From positions 62,001-126,000 of the forward strand of contig JAFXTS010000013.1 in NCBI GenBank assembly GCA_017535665.1: a DNA stretch of 64,000 nucleotides, written 5' to 3'. Positions 44,703 to 53,955 of this stretch are shown one piece after another. The notes beneath the pieces were generated by a model. It worked only from the letters and a program-made list of their open reading frames with translations. It was not told the origin of the DNA and searched no databases. Each line of letters begins with the position of its first letter. Within the stretch, counting starts at the first letter, position 1. The translations under genes and the position numbers were made by a program. The stretch is from Bacteroidales bacterium (GTDB lineage Bacteria; Bacteroidota; Bacteroidia; Bacteroidales; WCHB1-69).

Positions 44703-45632
44703 ATGGCTAACAAATTCTTCTCCAAATTCAAACCCGAGAAAATCACCAAAGAGAGCGCCAAGACCTTGGCCAAAGACTACGCCTTCATCCTTGCAGGCTG
44801 CTTTGTGATGGCAGTGGGCTACGTGTTCTTCATCGACCCGCTGAAACTGGTGCCGGGCGGTGTATATGGTATCGCTATCGTACTGCACCACACATTCAAC
44901 TTCCCCATTGGTTTATCAGGCCTGTGCCTTGACCTGCCGCTGCTTCTCATCGGCACCTTGTGGTTGGGCCCCAAGTTCGGACTCAAAACGGTAGCTGGTG
45001 TGTTCGGACTGTCGGGCAGCATCTCGCTTCTTGAATTCATCCACAACGGCAAGCCGCTGGTGAGCGACCCGTCGGCCACCTTCATCCTCACCCTCTTCGG
45101 CGCCGTTATCATCGGTATCGGATTGGGACTGATCTTCAAGTCACGCGCGACCTCCGGCGGCACCGACATCATCGCCATGATTCTCGGCAAGTACCTGAAA
45201 CACATTCCCATCGGCAAGCTCATCATCGCTGTTGACTCCACCGTGGTACTCTTGTCCCTCTGCATCCCCGACTTCGACTGGACCATCCCGCTCTACTCGT
45301 GGCTGGTGATCTACGTGGAAGGCGTGGTGATTGACATGGTGATTTCGGGTGGACGTTCCAGCAAAGCCGTATTCATCATCTCCCAGAATCCAGAACCCAT
45401 CAAACAATTCATCCTCAACGATTTACAGCGCGGCGGAACCTACTTAAGAGGTATGGGAATGTATTATAATGATGAGAAAAACATCATCTATACGAATGTT
45501 TCCCGTAAGCAGCTGCCCGCGCTTATCCACCATGTTCACGAGGTAGATCCGAAGGCCTTTCTCTCTATCTTAGAGGCTTCGGAAGTGCTGGGCGAAGGGT
45601 TCTCATCATTGCGGGAAAAAGCATCCGAGTAG
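44703..45632 (+). CDS. YitT family membrane protein
   Basis: A 309-residue inner-membrane protein with five to six helices (YitT/DUF161 part, about residues 25-215) and a C-terminal cytoplasmic DUF2179 domain (about 225-300: VFIISQNPEPIKQFIL, RGGTYLRGMGMY, VSRKQLPALIHHVHEVDP). The function is unknown; a transport role is often supposed. The start at 44703 is used because the earlier ATG lies in a terminator stem. trmO follows after one base. Confidence 0.9.
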   Translation: MANKFFSKFKPEKITKESAKTLAKDYAFILAGCFVMAVGYVFFIDPLKLVPGGVYGIAIVLHHTFNFPIGLSGLCLDLPLLLIGTLWLGPKFGLKTVAGVFGLSGSISLLEFIHNGKPLVSDPSATFILTLFGAVIIGIGLGLIFKSRATSGGTDIIAMILGKYLKHIPIGKLIIAVDSTVVLLSLCIPDFDWTIPLYSWLVIYVEGVVIDMVISGGRSSKAVFIISQNPEPIKQFILNDLQRGGTYLRGMGMYYNDEKNIIYTNVSRKQLPALIHHVHEVDPKAFLSILEASEVLGEGFSSLREKASE

Positions 45633-45633
45633 C

Positions 45634-46314
45634 ATGGAGATTGTCCCTATCGCCCACATCCACAGCGATTTTCCGACCAAGTTCGGCATTCCCCGGCAGA
45701 GCGGTTTGGCACCGTCGTTGCGCAGCACCATCGAATTTGTAGAGCCGTTTGGCTCGATGGAGGCGGTGCGCGGTCTGTCGGAGTTTTCGCACCTGTGGCT
45801 GATATGGAGTTTCTCTGAGAATGTGGAGAAGGGCTGGACGCCCACGGTACGCCCGCCCCGGCTCGGCGGTAACCAGCGGATGGGCGTGTTCGCCACCCGT
45901 TCCACCTTCAGACCCAATGCGTTAGGACTCTCTTCGGTGAAATTAGAGCGTGTGGAGATGGATGCTCATGGCCGCCCGCTGCTGCACGTGCTTGGTGCCG
46001 ACCTCATGAACGGCACGCCCATCTACGACATTAAGCCCTACCTCACCACCACCGACTGTCACCCCGAGGCTATCGACGGGTTCGTGGCCACCCACCAGCA
46101 CGAAAAGGCCGAGGTCATCATCCCGGAAGCTATTATCCAACAGATACCCAGCAAGTTGCTTCCCGCCTTGCAGGAGGTGCTGGCACAAGATCCGCGACCG
46201 GCGTACCACAACGACCCCGAACGAATCTACGGATTCGAATTCGGGCATTGGGAAATCAAATTCAAAGTTGATGGGCGAACGCTGACCGTGGTGGAAGCGA
46301 GTGCAATAGGCTAA
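45634..46314 (+). CDS. tRNA m6t6A37 methyltransferase TrmO/TsaA family
   Basis: A 226-residue protein of the TsaA/TrmO family, which uses SAM to methylate N6-threonylcarbamoyladenosine at tRNA position 37. The single beta-barrel SAM domain motifs are PRQSGLAPSLRSTIEF, SHLWLIWSF, GVFATRSTFRPNALGLS and IYDIKPYL. A C-terminal extension ends HWEIKFKVDGRTLTV. It begins one base after the yitT stop, so translation is probably coupled. Its stop overlaps the stop of the convergent TPR gene by four bases. Confidence 0.9.
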   Translation: MEIVPIAHIHSDFPTKFGIPRQSGLAPSLRSTIEFVEPFGSMEAVRGLSEFSHLWLIWSFSENVEKGWTPTVRPPRLGGNQRMGVFATRSTFRPNALGLSSVKLERVEMDAHGRPLLHVLGADLMNGTPIYDIKPYLTTTDCHPEAIDGFVATHQHEKAEVIIPEAIIQQIPSKLLPALQEVLAQDPRPAYHNDPERIYGFEFGHWEIKFKVDGRTLTVVEASAIG

Positions 46315-47648
46315 TTCTTACTGCCTTTTTGGCGGTATTCGGCGGCCTTCTCACTATTACCCAACGCCTCGTAAGCCTCTGCTAATGAGTTGTAAATGTG
46401 GCGCTGTTCCTCTTTATCGTAGGTGTATTTCAACGCTTTCTCGAAATAAGGAACGGCCTTTTCAGGTTTCCCAGTATTCATATAGGCGCTGCCCAACGTG
46501 AAGTTCATCATGCCGTTGGTGGGGAAAATCTCCACAATATCTTTCTCCAGTTCGATGATGCGGCTATAGTTCTTGGCGCGGGCGAGGCAGTACATAAAAT
46601 CCTTCCACAGAGCATATTGCGACGGATCGATAGAGAGGGCAGTCTCAAAATCAGACACGGCCTCTTGGTATTTTTTCTGTCGCAGGAGGATGGATGCGCG
46701 GGAGGCCCATCCCTCCACTGCTTCCGGATTGGCGGTGATGAGCGCTGTGGCGAGTTGCATCTGCTGGTCGGTGGGATCGGAAGTGGAGAGCGGAGCGAGA
46801 TAGATGCGCAGGATCGACAACTTTTTGTCCAACTCCACGTCGGGGGAAAGCAGGGCGGCTTTGGAAGCCTCGAAAGCGGCCTGTTCATTACCAGTATTCT
46901 TGTAATAATATGCCAATACCTGCTGCACATTTCCGTTGTTGGCATCCAGCTTCGCGGCTTTCTCCAAATAAGGAATAGCGTGCGAAGACATGTTGTTGGA
47001 CATGTATATATCGGCAGCCCCCACATAATAATCGGCGTTATTCGGGTACTTCTTGATAAGCTTGTCGTACACTCCCACTGCCCCTTTGACATCATTATGA
47101 TACAAGAAAATCTCCACTTTGGCTTGGGTGATGGATTCGGTTACGCCAACAATATTTTCAATTTGATCCATCACTTTGAACAACTCCTTAGCGTTGCCCG
47201 TATTCCACAATGCGTTGGCATAGTCGAACAGGAACTCCTCATCGGTGGGATTGAGTTGGCAGACCTTTTTCCACACCTTTACCGATTCGGTATATTTCCC
47301 TTGGTGATCCAGCACCTGGGCGAGGGTGCGCCAGTACCAAACATTGGATTTATTGAGTTGGCATGCTTTGCGCAAATTCTCTTCAGCCTCGGCATAATTC
47401 TCCACATCGGCTTTCATTCTGCCCAGCATAAAAAAGGTGGCATCATGCGAGGGGTTAGCCGCCAACGCGTCGCGGAAGGAGCGTTCAGCTGCTTCGTAAT
47501 TTCCTGTATAATAATTCCTTAATGCATTAGCAAAAAAAGTGGAGACCTTCCGGTCGGTAGGGGTAGGTTCCGCATTTTTCTTTGCTTTTTGAGGATAGGC
47601 GACCATACACAGAGCCAATAGCAGCAGGAATATGGAGAGTTTTTTCAT
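46311..47648 (-). CDS. secreted TPR-repeat protein
   Basis: A 445-residue exported protein made almost entirely of tetratricopeptide repeats after a signal peptide (MKKLSIFLLLLALCMVAYPQ). About ten TPR units can be traced, such as GNYEAAERSFRDALAANPSH and GKPEKAVPYFEKALKYTYDK near the end. It probably acts as a periplasmic or surface scaffold for protein contacts. The frame stays open far upstream (to 47936), but that stretch is repeat DNA beyond the promoter, so the ATG at 47648 is the start. Confidence 0.88.
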   Translation of the reverse strand: MKKLSIFLLLLALCMVAYPQKAKKNAEPTPTDRKVSTFFANALRNYYTGNYEAAERSFRDALAANPSHDATFFMLGRMKADVENYAEAEENLRKACQLNKSNVWYWRTLAQVLDHQGKYTESVKVWKKVCQLNPTDEEFLFDYANALWNTGNAKELFKVMDQIENIVGVTESITQAKVEIFLYHNDVKGAVGVYDKLIKKYPNNADYYVGAADIYMSNNMSSHAIPYLEKAAKLDANNGNVQQVLAYYYKNTGNEQAAFEASKAALLSPDVELDKKLSILRIYLAPLSTSDPTDQQMQLATALITANPEAVEGWASRASILLRQKKYQEAVSDFETALSIDPSQYALWKDFMYCLARAKNYSRIIELEKDIVEIFPTNGMMNFTLGSAYMNTGKPEKAVPYFEKALKYTYDKEEQRHIYNSLAEAYEALGNSEKAAEYRQKGSKN

Positions 47649-47667
47649 GATGAACAAATTTGCGCTG

Positions 47668-47675
47668 CAAAGGTA
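47668..47675 (-). promoter_or_regulatory. -7 promoter box of the TPR gene
   Basis: Reads TACCTTTG on the minus strand, 20 bases before the ATG at 47648; it decides the start. Confidence 0.75.
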
Positions 47676-47739
47676 CGCATAATTTGGGAAATGGCGAACG
47701 GGGAGGTGAGAATTGTGCGGATGGGCGCAAGATTCCGTT

Positions 47740-47935
47740 GCTGCGCTGCGCTTGCAACGGAATGGTGGTGTAACCCAATCAATATTAAAGGGTTGAGGGC
47801 GGCGAAGCCGCCCCTCAACCCCAATTTCCCCCGTGGGCCTCGCACCATTCCGCCGGCCGCAGGCTGGCGGAATCTCCCCGCACATTGCGGCCGTAGAGAC
47901 GGTGCGCACAACGTCTCTACAGAAACGACCGACCA
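47740..47935. repeat. cluster of REP-like palindromes
   Basis: Three hairpin-forming units lie side by side: GGGTTGAGGGCGGC/GCCGCCCCTCAACCC (47790-47821), ATTCCGCC/GGCGGAAT (47847-47873) and the GTAGAGACG/CGTCTCTAC palindrome (47893-47920). They lie between the adhesin's 3' end and the TPR gene promoter, both leftward genes, and may act as a transcription barrier. Confidence 0.75.
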
Positions 47936-47936
47936 A

Positions 47937-50900
47937 TTACCGTTTCACCACCTTCCGCACACCCATGACACGGCCATCGCCGACCAATTGGATCAGGTAA
48001 ACGCCGGGGGCGTATTGCGATAGGTCGATTTGCATCGTTTGTAGAGACGCGCCATGGCACGTCTCTACGGTACGTAACAACCGCCCATATACATCAAATA
48101 CCTGAATATCAATATCATCCAATTGTACATTGTTCATTAAAAATTGTACATTGATCATTCCCGTGGTGGGGTTCGGATAGACGGTGAAATGGCCGTCGCC
48201 CCATTCGTTCACGCCGGTGGTGATGGTGAGATGCAGGGTGACGGTGCTGTCGCAACCGTTCGCGGTCTGTCCCGTCCACGTGTAGTCGCCACTTTCGGTG
48301 TAGGTGGTGCCGTGCCACTCGTAACTGTTGTTGGCCGTTTCAGACATCTCTGTTGTAACGCTCTCATTGATGGTGAGATGCAGCGTGATGATGCTGTCGC
48401 AGCCGGCAGCGGTCTGCCCCGTCCATGTGTAGTCGCCGCTCTCGGTGCGGGTGACGCCCTGCCAGTCGTAACTGTCGCATTCCACCACCGTGACTTCGGT
48501 GCTGCTGGGATAGTTGACGGCAACGTCGATGGAGGCGGTGCTGTAGCAGCCGTGCTCGTCGGTGCCAATGACCGTGTAGGTGCCTGCCGCACTTGTGGTG
48601 AGGGCGGCATCGGTGGTGCCGTTGTTCCAGAGGTAGGTGACCGCGCCGTTGGCCGTGAGCGTGGTGGTTTCACCGCTGCACAGCTGCGTATCGCCGCTGA
48701 TGTTGAGCACAGGCAGCTGATAGACCACCACCGTGGCGGAGGCGGTGTTGCTGCACCCTTCCGCGCTGATACCCGTGACGGTGTAGATGCCGAACGTGCC
48801 GATGGTGTTCACAGCCCCGCTCACCCCGTTGCTCCATTGATAAGTGGCGGCTCCGTTGGCCACCAACGTGGTAGTATTACCCTGGCATACAGACGTATTG
48901 CCGCTGATGGTGATGTTCGGCAGGGGGTTGACGGTAACGTAGGTGGAGGCAGTGGCGGAACAGCCCTGCGCGTTGGTGGCCGTAACCGTGTAGGTGCCGG
49001 CTTCCGTTACAGTAATGCTGTTGCCCTGTCCCATCGCGCTCCATTGGTACGAAGTGCCGCCCGTGGCTACCAGCGTCGCGGTTTCGCCCTGACAGATGGT
49101 GGTATTGCCGTTAATAGCGACAACGGGCAAATCTCTCACAGTCAGCGTTAAGGTGATGATACTGTCGCAACCGTTCTGCGTGTAAAGGGTGTGGCTATAG
49201 GTGCCCGCATTCGTGAGGTTCTGTCCGAAGAAGTTGTAGGTTTCGCCCTGACACATTGAATGTGAAACGGGCGTGTTGTAGGTGGGGTAAATCTGCACAT
49301 AAACGGAATTGCTATTAGTGCAACCTTGTGCGCTGTAGCCTGTTACGGTGAAGTTGCCTGCGGAGCCCACAGAAATGGCGGCATTGGTGCTGCCGGTGTT
49401 CCACTGGTAACTTTGCGCTCCGTTGGCCACCAACGTGGTGGTATTACCCTGACACACAGCCGTATTGCCGCTGATGGTGATGTTCGGCAGCGGGTTGACG
49501 GTAACATAGGTGGAGGCCGTGGCGGAGCAGCCCTGCGCGTTGGTGGCCGTAACCGTGTAGGTGCCGGCTTCCGTTACGTTGATGCTGCTGCCCTGTCCCA
49601 TCGCGCTCCACTGGTACGAAGTGCCGCCCGTGGCCACCAGCGTGGCGGTTTCGCCCTGACAGATGGTGGTGTTGCCGTTGATAGCCACAACGGGCAAATC
49701 TCTCACGGTCAGCGTTAAGGTGATGATACTGTCGCAGCCGTTCTGGCTGTAGAGGGTGTGGCTATAGGTACCCGCATTCGTGAGGTTCTGACCGAAGAAG
49801 TTGTAGGTTTCGCCCTGGCACATAGCGTGCGAGACGGGGGTGTTGTAGGTGGGATAGATGGTGACGAATGCCGTGGCGGTATTGCTACAACCTGCTGCAT
49901 TAAATCCTGTTACGGTAAAATTACCCGCAGCGCCCACCGAGATGGTGGCATTAGTGCTGCCCGTGTTCCACTGGTAGCTTTGCGCTCCGTTGGCCGTGAG
50001 CGTGGTGGTGCTGCCCTGACAGGTGGAAGTGTTGCCGCTGATAGTAACCATGGGCAGCGGGTTGACCGTTACATTGGTGAAGGTGCTGGCCGAGCAGCCC
50101 TGCGCGTTGGTGACGGTAACGGAGTAGAGGCCGGACGTGCCCACCGAAATGGAAGCAGCGGTGGCATTGTTGCTCCAGCGGTACGACACGCCGCCGTTGG
50201 CCGTAAGTGTGGTGGTTTCGCCCTGACAGATGGTAGTGTTGCCGCTGATGGTGGGTACCGGCTGCGGGTTGATGCTCACGTTGGCGTTGGCCGAAGCGGA
50301 GCAGCCGTTAGGCAGCGAAACGGTTACGGAGTAGTAGCCCGCATTGCTGACGGTGATGAGCGCCGTTTGCGCCCCCGTGCTCCACAAGTAGTTGCCCTCC
50401 ATCTCCACCGAAAGCGTGGTGCTTTCGCCTTGGCAGATGTTGGTGTTGCCGCTGATGGTCACGCCCGACAGGGCGGTGACCTCCACCGACGTAGTGTTGG
50501 AGCAGCCGTTGGCATCCGTTACCAATACCGAGAAGTTGCCGGTATGGTTGGCGGTGATGCTGCGGGTTCCCTCGCCTGTGCTCCAGAGGTAGCTGCTGCC
50601 CTCGGTGGCGGTAAGCTCCGCCCCGATGCCGCTACAGATGACGGGATAGCCCGAGATCTCCACGGTGGGCAGCGGATTCTCCACCACGGTTACCGAACTG
50701 CTGCCGGTGCAGCCGCCCACCGAGGAGCCGGTAACGGTGTAGGTGCCGGGCTGGCTGACGGTGATGGTGGGGGTGGTGACTCCCGTACTCCACGTATAGC
50801 TGGTGCCGCCCGTAGCCGTAAGGGTGGTGCTGCCGCCCGTACAGAAGGCCGTCTCGCCCGTAATGACAGGGCTGCTGAATATACTCACCCCCACACTTTG

Positions 50901-53003
50901 GGTGGAGCTGCAGTTGTAGCTATTGGTGAAGGTGCAGACGTAGGTGCCGCCCTCGCTAACGGTGATGGTGGGAGAGGAAGCGCCCGTGTTCCAGTTGTAG
51001 CGGTTGGCGCCCGATGCGGTGAGCGTGGTGCTTTCGCCTTCGCAGAGGGCGGTATTGCCGCTGATGGTGCCGACGGGCAGCGGATTGACGGTGATGGTGG
51101 TGTTAGCCGTAGCCGTACAGCCGTTGCCATCGGTTACGGTAACGGTATAGGTACCCGCCGCAGTAGCGGTGATGGCAGCCGTAGTGTCTTGGGTGCTCCA
51201 CAAATAGGTGAATGTATCCGACAGCGTGGAAGTAGCTGCTGCAGTAAGCGTGGCCGTGTCTCCCGCGCAAATGCTGGCTGATGAGGCCTGTACATTAGCC
51301 GTAACATTGCACTGCAAGGTGCTGAAATTTACGACATTGCCATAATAGGTAACACCATCTTTCTGCACAAACATACGATATTGATAATTGGTGCCCGACT
51401 GCAACCCCGTAAGATTGTACGAGGCCGGTGTGACCACATTGGAATAAACAGTGGTATAGTTGGTAGCCGTAGTTTCCTTGTATTCAAAACCCACGACATC
51501 GGCCGTGCCTCCTGGCCAGGAAGATTTATATACATAAGTTCCCTTTAGTGTTACGGATGTGAGGTTTAGATTGGTGACCGCATTTGTAGTGATGGCAATA
51601 ATATCACTCCCAAAGATGGGATAACCGTCATTGACATTGGGCGTGACATCCATTACAAAAACTATTTCATTTGCATTAAGCAAGACAGGGAATGAGGTGG
51701 ATTTCATCGCCGCTTCGGTTTTGGAAGTTCCACCTCCTGAGCCGCCACAAGTTGACAAATAGTAACAGTTGGACACGCTTGCTGAAATGTTACCAATGCC
51801 GCATTTTGTTGTACCCGTAAGCTTTCCAGTATTATAGCAGTTGGTAATTGCGGATGAAGAATTACCCATATAACCGATCACCCCACCCACTTGAGGATTG
51901 CCTTCTGAGGTATTACTATCCCCATAATGCATGTAAGCTTTTACTTGTCCTATGTTGTAGCTATTTGTGATTGTGATTCGGCCTCCGCTGTAACCGACCA
52001 ACCCTCCAGAATAGGCAACCTTAGCAGAGCTACCACTGATTGCAGCATGTGACGTAGCAGTTACTGTGCTTTTATTATAACACTTTGTCAAAGTCGTTAC
52101 TGCACTGTTATAACCTACAATTCCGCCCGAATAAGAAGAAGCGGACGACGAACCGCTATTTTGATTACTAATAGTAGCGGAAACTGTTCCTTTATTATAG
52201 CAGTTCACGATGCTGGTGCTATTATCAATAAAACCAACTATTCCACCAGAATAAGAAGTAGAATAGTAAGGAGAGGAAGACACTGCACCAGTGTTGTAAC
52301 AATCTGTAATATTCGTACTACTACCAGCGACATAACCTACAATTCCGCCCGAATGAGGTTTAGAATAAGAGGAAGAATAAGTAATAGTAGCAGACACGCT
52401 CCCAGTATTGTAACATCCTACAATACTCGTTGAGCTTGCACCGATATAACCCACTATTCCACCCGAATAAGAATTATTAGAAGCATAAGAAGAAGACATA
52501 GAACCACTGTGGTGGCAATTCTCTATCACAGTATTATTTCCCTTAATGTACCCTACAATCCCGCCGCAATATCGTCCAGTAGAAGAAATGGTGGCGCCTA
52601 CGGTCAATTTTTTGCATCGAAATCCGTTTCCCGTAATGCCAAATAAACCTTTATAGGTATAGCTACCAGTAATATTAATACTACTAATATATTTGCTGTT
52701 GCCATCAAATTGGCCGCAAAACAATTGGGTTTCGCTGTTGCCTATGGGCACCCACGCAATGCTGTTCATATTCAAATTATTAGTCATCTTGAAATGCACT
52801 CCTTCGTAGGTGGTTACACCACTGTTCACCATTTCGGCAATCCACGCGAGATTTTCGGCAGTTTCAATCAGATAGGGGTCGGCTTCCGTGCCGGAGCCTT
52901 GCGTCCACTGCTCCGCACTGCCGTCCCATACGTCGGTTTGGGCAAAAATTGTTGCTGGCAAAATCGCCAACGTCATCAAAAAAATGCATACAATTCTTTT
53001 CAT
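47937..53003 (-). CDS. giant T9SS-exported adhesin with GLUG and Ig-like repeats
   Basis: A 1688-residue surface protein. A signal peptide (ends TIFAQ) is followed by about 350 residues of GLUG-type repeats with the core GGIVGY and NCYN (about residues 100-430). An FN3-like domain follows (about 460-560), then twelve Ig-like domains of about 68 residues with the pattern ISGN..ICQGE.TTLTA.G...Y.W..G.......AGTYTVT.....GC.A. Further short modules with CDSIITL and TWTGQTA.GCDS follow. The C-terminus is a T9SS sorting domain (YPNPTTGMINV, QVFDVYGRLLR, YAPGVYLIQLV, RKVVKR). Two 567-bp tandem copies lie at 48854-49420 and 49421-49987. The sorting domain contains an in-frame copy of the dispersed palindrome (48041-48068). 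It starts 2 bases after the 203-residue gene, in one operon. Confidence 0.9.
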   Translation of the reverse strand: MKRIVCIFLMTLAILPATIFAQTDVWDGSAEQWTQGSGTEADPYLIETAENLAWIAEMVNSGVTTYEGVHFKMTNNLNMNSIAWVPIGNSETQLFCGQFDGNSKYISSINITGSYTYKGLFGITGNGFRCKKLTVGATISSTGRYCGGIVGYIKGNNTVIENCHHSGSMSSSYASNNSYSGGIVGYIGASSTSIVGCYNTGSVSATITYSSSYSKPHSGGIVGYVAGSSTNITDCYNTGAVSSSPYYSTSYSGGIVGFIDNSTSIVNCYNKGTVSATISNQNSGSSSASSYSGGIVGYNSAVTTLTKCYNKSTVTATSHAAISGSSAKVAYSGGLVGYSGGRITITNSYNIGQVKAYMHYGDSNTSEGNPQVGGVIGYMGNSSSAITNCYNTGKLTGTTKCGIGNISASVSNCYYLSTCGGSGGGTSKTEAAMKSTSFPVLLNANEIVFVMDVTPNVNDGYPIFGSDIIAITTNAVTNLNLTSVTLKGTYVYKSSWPGGTADVVGFEYKETTATNYTTVYSNVVTPASYNLTGLQSGTNYQYRMFVQKDGVTYYGNVVNFSTLQCNVTANVQASSASICAGDTATLTAAATSTLSDTFTYLWSTQDTTAAITATAAGTYTVTVTDGNGCTATANTTITVNPLPVGTISGNTALCEGESTTLTASGANRYNWNTGASSPTITVSEGGTYVCTFTNSYNCSSTQSVGVSIFSSPVITGETAFCTGGSTTLTATGGTSYTWSTGVTTPTITVSQPGTYTVTGSSVGGCTGSSSVTVVENPLPTVEISGYPVICSGIGAELTATEGSSYLWSTGEGTRSITANHTGNFSVLVTDANGCSNTTSVEVTALSGVTISGNTNICQGESTTLSVEMEGNYLWSTGAQTALITVSNAGYYSVTVSLPNGCSASANANVSINPQPVPTISGNTTICQGETTTLTANGGVSYRWSNNATAASISVGTSGLYSVTVTNAQGCSASTFTNVTVNPLPMVTISGNTSTCQGSTTTLTANGAQSYQWNTGSTNATISVGAAGNFTVTGFNAAGCSNTATAFVTIYPTYNTPVSHAMCQGETYNFFGQNLTNAGTYSHTLYSQNGCDSIITLTLTVRDLPVVAINGNTTICQGETATLVATGGTSYQWSAMGQGSSINVTEAGTYTVTATNAQGCSATASTYVTVNPLPNITISGNTAVCQGNTTTLVANGAQSYQWNTGSTNAAISVGSAGNFTVTGYSAQGCTNSNSVYVQIYPTYNTPVSHSMCQGETYNFFGQNLTNAGTYSHTLYTQNGCDSIITLTLTVRDLPVVAINGNTTICQGETATLVATGGTSYQWSAMGQGNSITVTEAGTYTVTATNAQGCSATASTYVTVNPLPNITISGNTSVCQGNTTTLVANGAATYQWSNGVSGAVNTIGTFGIYTVTGISAEGCSNTASATVVVYQLPVLNISGDTQLCSGETTTLTANGAVTYLWNNGTTDAALTTSAAGTYTVIGTDEHGCYSTASIDVAVNYPSSTEVTVVECDSYDWQGVTRTESGDYTWTGQTAAGCDSIITLHLTINESVTTEMSETANNSYEWHGTTYTESGDYTWTGQTANGCDSTVTLHLTITTGVNEWGDGHFTVYPNPTTGMINVQFLMNNVQLDDIDIQVFDVYGRLLRTVETCHGASLQTMQIDLSQYAPGVYLIQLVGDGRVMGVRKVVKR
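48041..48068. repeat. 28-bp palindrome inside the adhesin sorting domain
   Basis: The GTAGAGACGCGCC...CGTCTCTAC palindrome, matching the intergenic copy at 28081-28107, is read in frame on the minus strand as about TVETCHGASLQ, between strands GRLLRT and MQIDLS of the sorting domain. Confidence 0.85.
48854..49987 (-). repeat. tandem duplication of a 567-bp unit in the adhesin gene
   Basis: Matching landmarks (for example CGTTGGCCACCAACGTGGT and CGGGCAAATCTCTCAC) are exactly 567 bases apart, equal to 189 codons, giving two near-identical copies of two Ig-like domains plus an MCQGETYNFFGQNL module. A third partial match starts at 49988. Confidence 0.9.
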
Positions 53004-53005
53004 AA

Positions 53006-53617
53006 TTATTTGGTATTAAGATTTTTCAATAATTCTGTTACACCACTTATTGTTAGATTGCACAAGTTTGCTCCTGCTTCTCCCATAAAGCCCTGTGCCA
53101 CCCCTTCAAGAAGTTTCCCCATTGTTTTATAGGCCTTTGTAGTATACATCTGTTTCTTCAGTTTCGCATACTCCTCTTTAGAATAGATTTCCTCTAACAA
53201 ATATGGGTAGTCATCCGCATTAATAGCCACAATTTCTGGGCTGAACGAGCCGTCGCAAGCACATCCGTGTTTCTTTAACAAAGAAGAGATATAGGTTTTG
53301 AGAAGAACGTCCTCCACTTGGAAGATTATCTTTTTACCATCTTCTCTAATTCTCGCTTGTTTAATCTGTTCCACCACACGTGCTTTCAAGTCGGCTTCAT
53401 TATTGTTGCCTTTTTTCAAAGCAGCTTCATAACGAAGTCTTTTTACTTTTGTCTCTGGAATACGAAGCAAAATGCTGATTTCGTAGTTGCTTTTCTTTTT
53501 GTATTCATCTCTTTCAGTAATCAAATAATTGAAGATAGCCACTTCAAAATCATTCTTGTTCATCGAGCCGAAGCCCCGCTCCAAGTAGGTGTCAATAAAC
53601 TCATTAAATGTACTCAT
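53006..53617 (-). CDS. 203-residue protein of unknown function, in operon with the adhesin
   Basis: A cytoplasmic protein without signal peptide or membrane segment. It starts MSTFNEFIDTYLERGFGSMN and appears mostly helical. NYEISILLRIPETKVKRLRYEAAL (about residues 43-67) looks like a helix-turn-helix, so a DNA-binding or regulatory part is possible. The middle (about 75-140) has an alpha/beta character (KKIIFQVEDVLLKTYISSLL) and the C-terminus is helical with small hydrophobic residues. I do not recognise the family. The adhesin gene starts 2 bases downstream, so it may regulate or assist that protein; this is inferred from position only. Confidence 0.75.
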   Translation of the reverse strand: MSTFNEFIDTYLERGFGSMNKNDFEVAIFNYLITERDEYKKKSNYEISILLRIPETKVKRLRYEAALKKGNNNEADLKARVVEQIKQARIREDGKKIIFQVEDVLLKTYISSLLKKHGCACDGSFSPEIVAINADDYPYLLEEIYSKEEYAKLKKQMYTTKAYKTMGKLLEGVAQGFMGEAGANLCNLTISGVTELLKNLNTK

Positions 53618-53636
53618 ACTTTTATTTTTAGGTTTA

Positions 53637-53644
53637 CAAAATTA
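53637..53644 (-). promoter_or_regulatory. -7 promoter box of the 203-residue/adhesin operon
   Basis: Reads TAATTTTG on the minus strand, 20 bases before the ATG at 53617. It lies downstream of the terminator at 53720-53766, so the operon has its own start. Confidence 0.7.
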
Positions 53645-53719
53645 TATTCTTTTATATCAGGCTGTTAGGTTCTTTTTGGTTCTTTTTCGTCCACGGTTTT
53701 CGCAATTACAGAAAGGCAT

Positions 53720-53955
53720 AAAAAAATCGTGGAACCTTTCTTATTCGTTCTGAAGGTGTTCCACGACCTGCACATCCAAATAAGTAAAGCCCACGATAGC
53801 ATCGCAGGCGTTTACCGCATTACTTAGGATGTGCTGATTTGTGGAACTTTTCAGAACTAAGTTAGCGAAAACGCTTTTATATCAATATGTTAGAATGTCA
53901 ATTTATCTGTTCTGTCTGTTCGAATTTTTGGTGAAACGATAGGTGTATTTTGAAA
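53720..53955 (-). ncRNA. candidate structured RNA ending in an intrinsic terminator
   Basis: On the minus strand, -7 boxes TAATTTTG (53967-53974) and TAGTTTTG (53959-53966) precede a region without ORFs. A long imperfect hairpin spans 53747-53857, with paired blocks GTTCTGAA/TTCAGAAC, GTTCCAC/GTGGAAC, GCACATCC/GGATGTGC and TAAGTAA/TTACTTA, and an inner CGAT/ATCG loop. A terminator follows at 53720-53766: TCGTGGAAC pairs with GTTCCACGA, then seven T. The GTGGAAC strand (RNA sense) is shared, so long hairpin and terminator are mutually exclusive folds. The transcript would be about 235 nt. No known family is recognised; 6S-like RNA, an attenuator or a miniature inverted-repeat element are alternatives. 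Confidence 0.5.

Noticed and set aside
46398-47522. Plus-strand ORF of 374 codons
   Set aside because: Antisense shadow of the TPR gene.
49758-51281. Long plus-strand ORF of 507 codons
   Set aside because: It is antisense to the Ig-like repeats of the adhesin. Its composition is Gly/Ala/Arg-rich with repeated AADG-type runs caused by the repeats on the other strand; no promoter or family.
53720-53766. Terminator as a simple attenuator of the 203-residue gene
   Set aside because: Not the first choice, because a good -7 box lies between the terminator and the gene, so the operon can start without passing it. Read-through control remains possible.
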